Below, in pieces: positions 63,381 through 64,000 of a stretch of DNA of 64,000 nt. This DNA comes from Tubiluchus corallicola (taxonomy: Eukaryota > Priapulida > Priapulimorpha > Priapulimorphida > Tubiluchidae), in the NCBI GenBank assembly GCA_030141605.1, contig JAQGDQ010000082.1, positions 360,501-424,500 of the forward strand, given 5' to 3'. The notes under the pieces were generated by a model. The model worked only from the letters and a program-made list of their open reading frames with translations, did no database searches and was not told where the DNA came from. The position numbers and the translations under genes were made by a program. How positions within the stretch are numbered: position 1 is the first letter of the stretch; each line of letters begins with the position of its first letter.

Positions 63381-64000
63381 GTATGCTATACATATAACAG
63401 CAATGTATTTTACCTTTTCAGAGATTTTATAGTTTTAAGTGTGGCTTGTACTTTGCATGTACTTCACAAAAAGAATTGGTTGTGCAATTGCAGTTTCTGT
63501 GAGCATAGCAGTCTTAACAGCATCGTGGGTCCCCAGACAAGAACAATGTACTAGGGCCTCTCCCACTCACAATGCTAAGAGAGTTATTGTGAACAGTATA
63601 GCAATATAGAATTTTTAGGATTCTGCCCGCCCGCTAATTGCCTAGTGTGTCCATACCTTAAGAGAGCTTTGTCTGTGAGCAAAATTAACTCTGCATGATT
63701 TCACTGATTTGTTTTATATTTTTTGTAGTTTATTCATTTAAGACTTGTTAATCGCCATCAAGTGAATAAATACGCTTCAAGTTTTCTATAAGATGCTGAG
63801 ACATTTAGCAGCAAGCAACGAATCTATGATTTTGCGCGGTAAACACTATACTAAATGGAGAAGTAACCGCTGCACTATTGTGTTTTTTTTAAAAAATGAA
63901 ACTGAAAAGAAATAGAAATACATGTTTTAATATTTCACCTCGAAAATTTTGCTCTGTTTAGCGATAACAGTTGTTCTCTAAATTGTTGTCAATGGTCAAG
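63381..64000 (+). other. PTER: PTER intron 4, open to the window edge
   Basis: At least 620 bp of AT-rich sequence after the exon 4 donor. I searched by eye for the next conserved block (in human it starts with Glu-Ser-Glu after PLT) and did not find it. Confidence 0.6.

Overview
The window is nuclear DNA from an animal. It is AT-rich, has spliceosomal introns with GT/AG boundaries, is very rich in long microsatellites, and carries two genes whose predicted proteins follow the vertebrate ALG9 and PTER proteins closely. The only telomere-like sequence is of the CCCTAA/TTAGGG type, which makes most arthropods unlikely. A marine invertebrate would fit, but I cannot name the phylum from sequence alone.

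Region 1 (1 to about 57,400) has no gene I can support. It is a patchwork of unique AT-rich sequence, microsatellites (CT, AC, TAG, GAT, ATAC, TATG, AAAG, TAC, TTA, CAA/CAG) and mobile-element relics. The notable elements are: a 3.1-kb element (13410-16526) with imperfect inverted arms of about 500 bp, TTAA/TA at both ends, and a 0.92-kb GAGACA-type satellite inside; a decayed non-LTR reverse transcriptase (17395-18110, minus strand); a possible piggyBac-type cysteine-rich tail (30182-30385); two TA-flanked MITE-like elements (8479-8782 and 28723-28914); two decayed 5S-rRNA-like sequences (27288-27366 and 32370-32436, minus strand); a tRNA-like SINE head (43885-43964); a 495-bp tandem duplication (18973-19940); and an interstitial array of degenerate telomeric repeats with a 58-bp higher-order period (23085-23250).

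Region 2 (57,400-64,000) holds two genes on the plus strand, head to tail. ALG9 (57474-59300) has a 608-codon reading frame with no intron and encodes the ER alpha-1,2-mannosyltransferase of lipid-linked oligosaccharide assembly. About 1.4 kb downstream is PTER, the phosphotriesterase-related amidohydrolase. It is split into four recognisable coding exons (60719-60755, 61301-61472, 62111-62292, 63225-63380) with good splice sites and consistent phases. It gives 182 residues, roughly the N-terminal half, and the rest lies beyond the window.

The two genes act in unrelated pathways (N-glycosylation and amide hydrolysis), and nothing suggests they are co-regulated. I found no new multi-gene system. 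The most interesting material is the mobile and repeat DNA of the gene-poor part.
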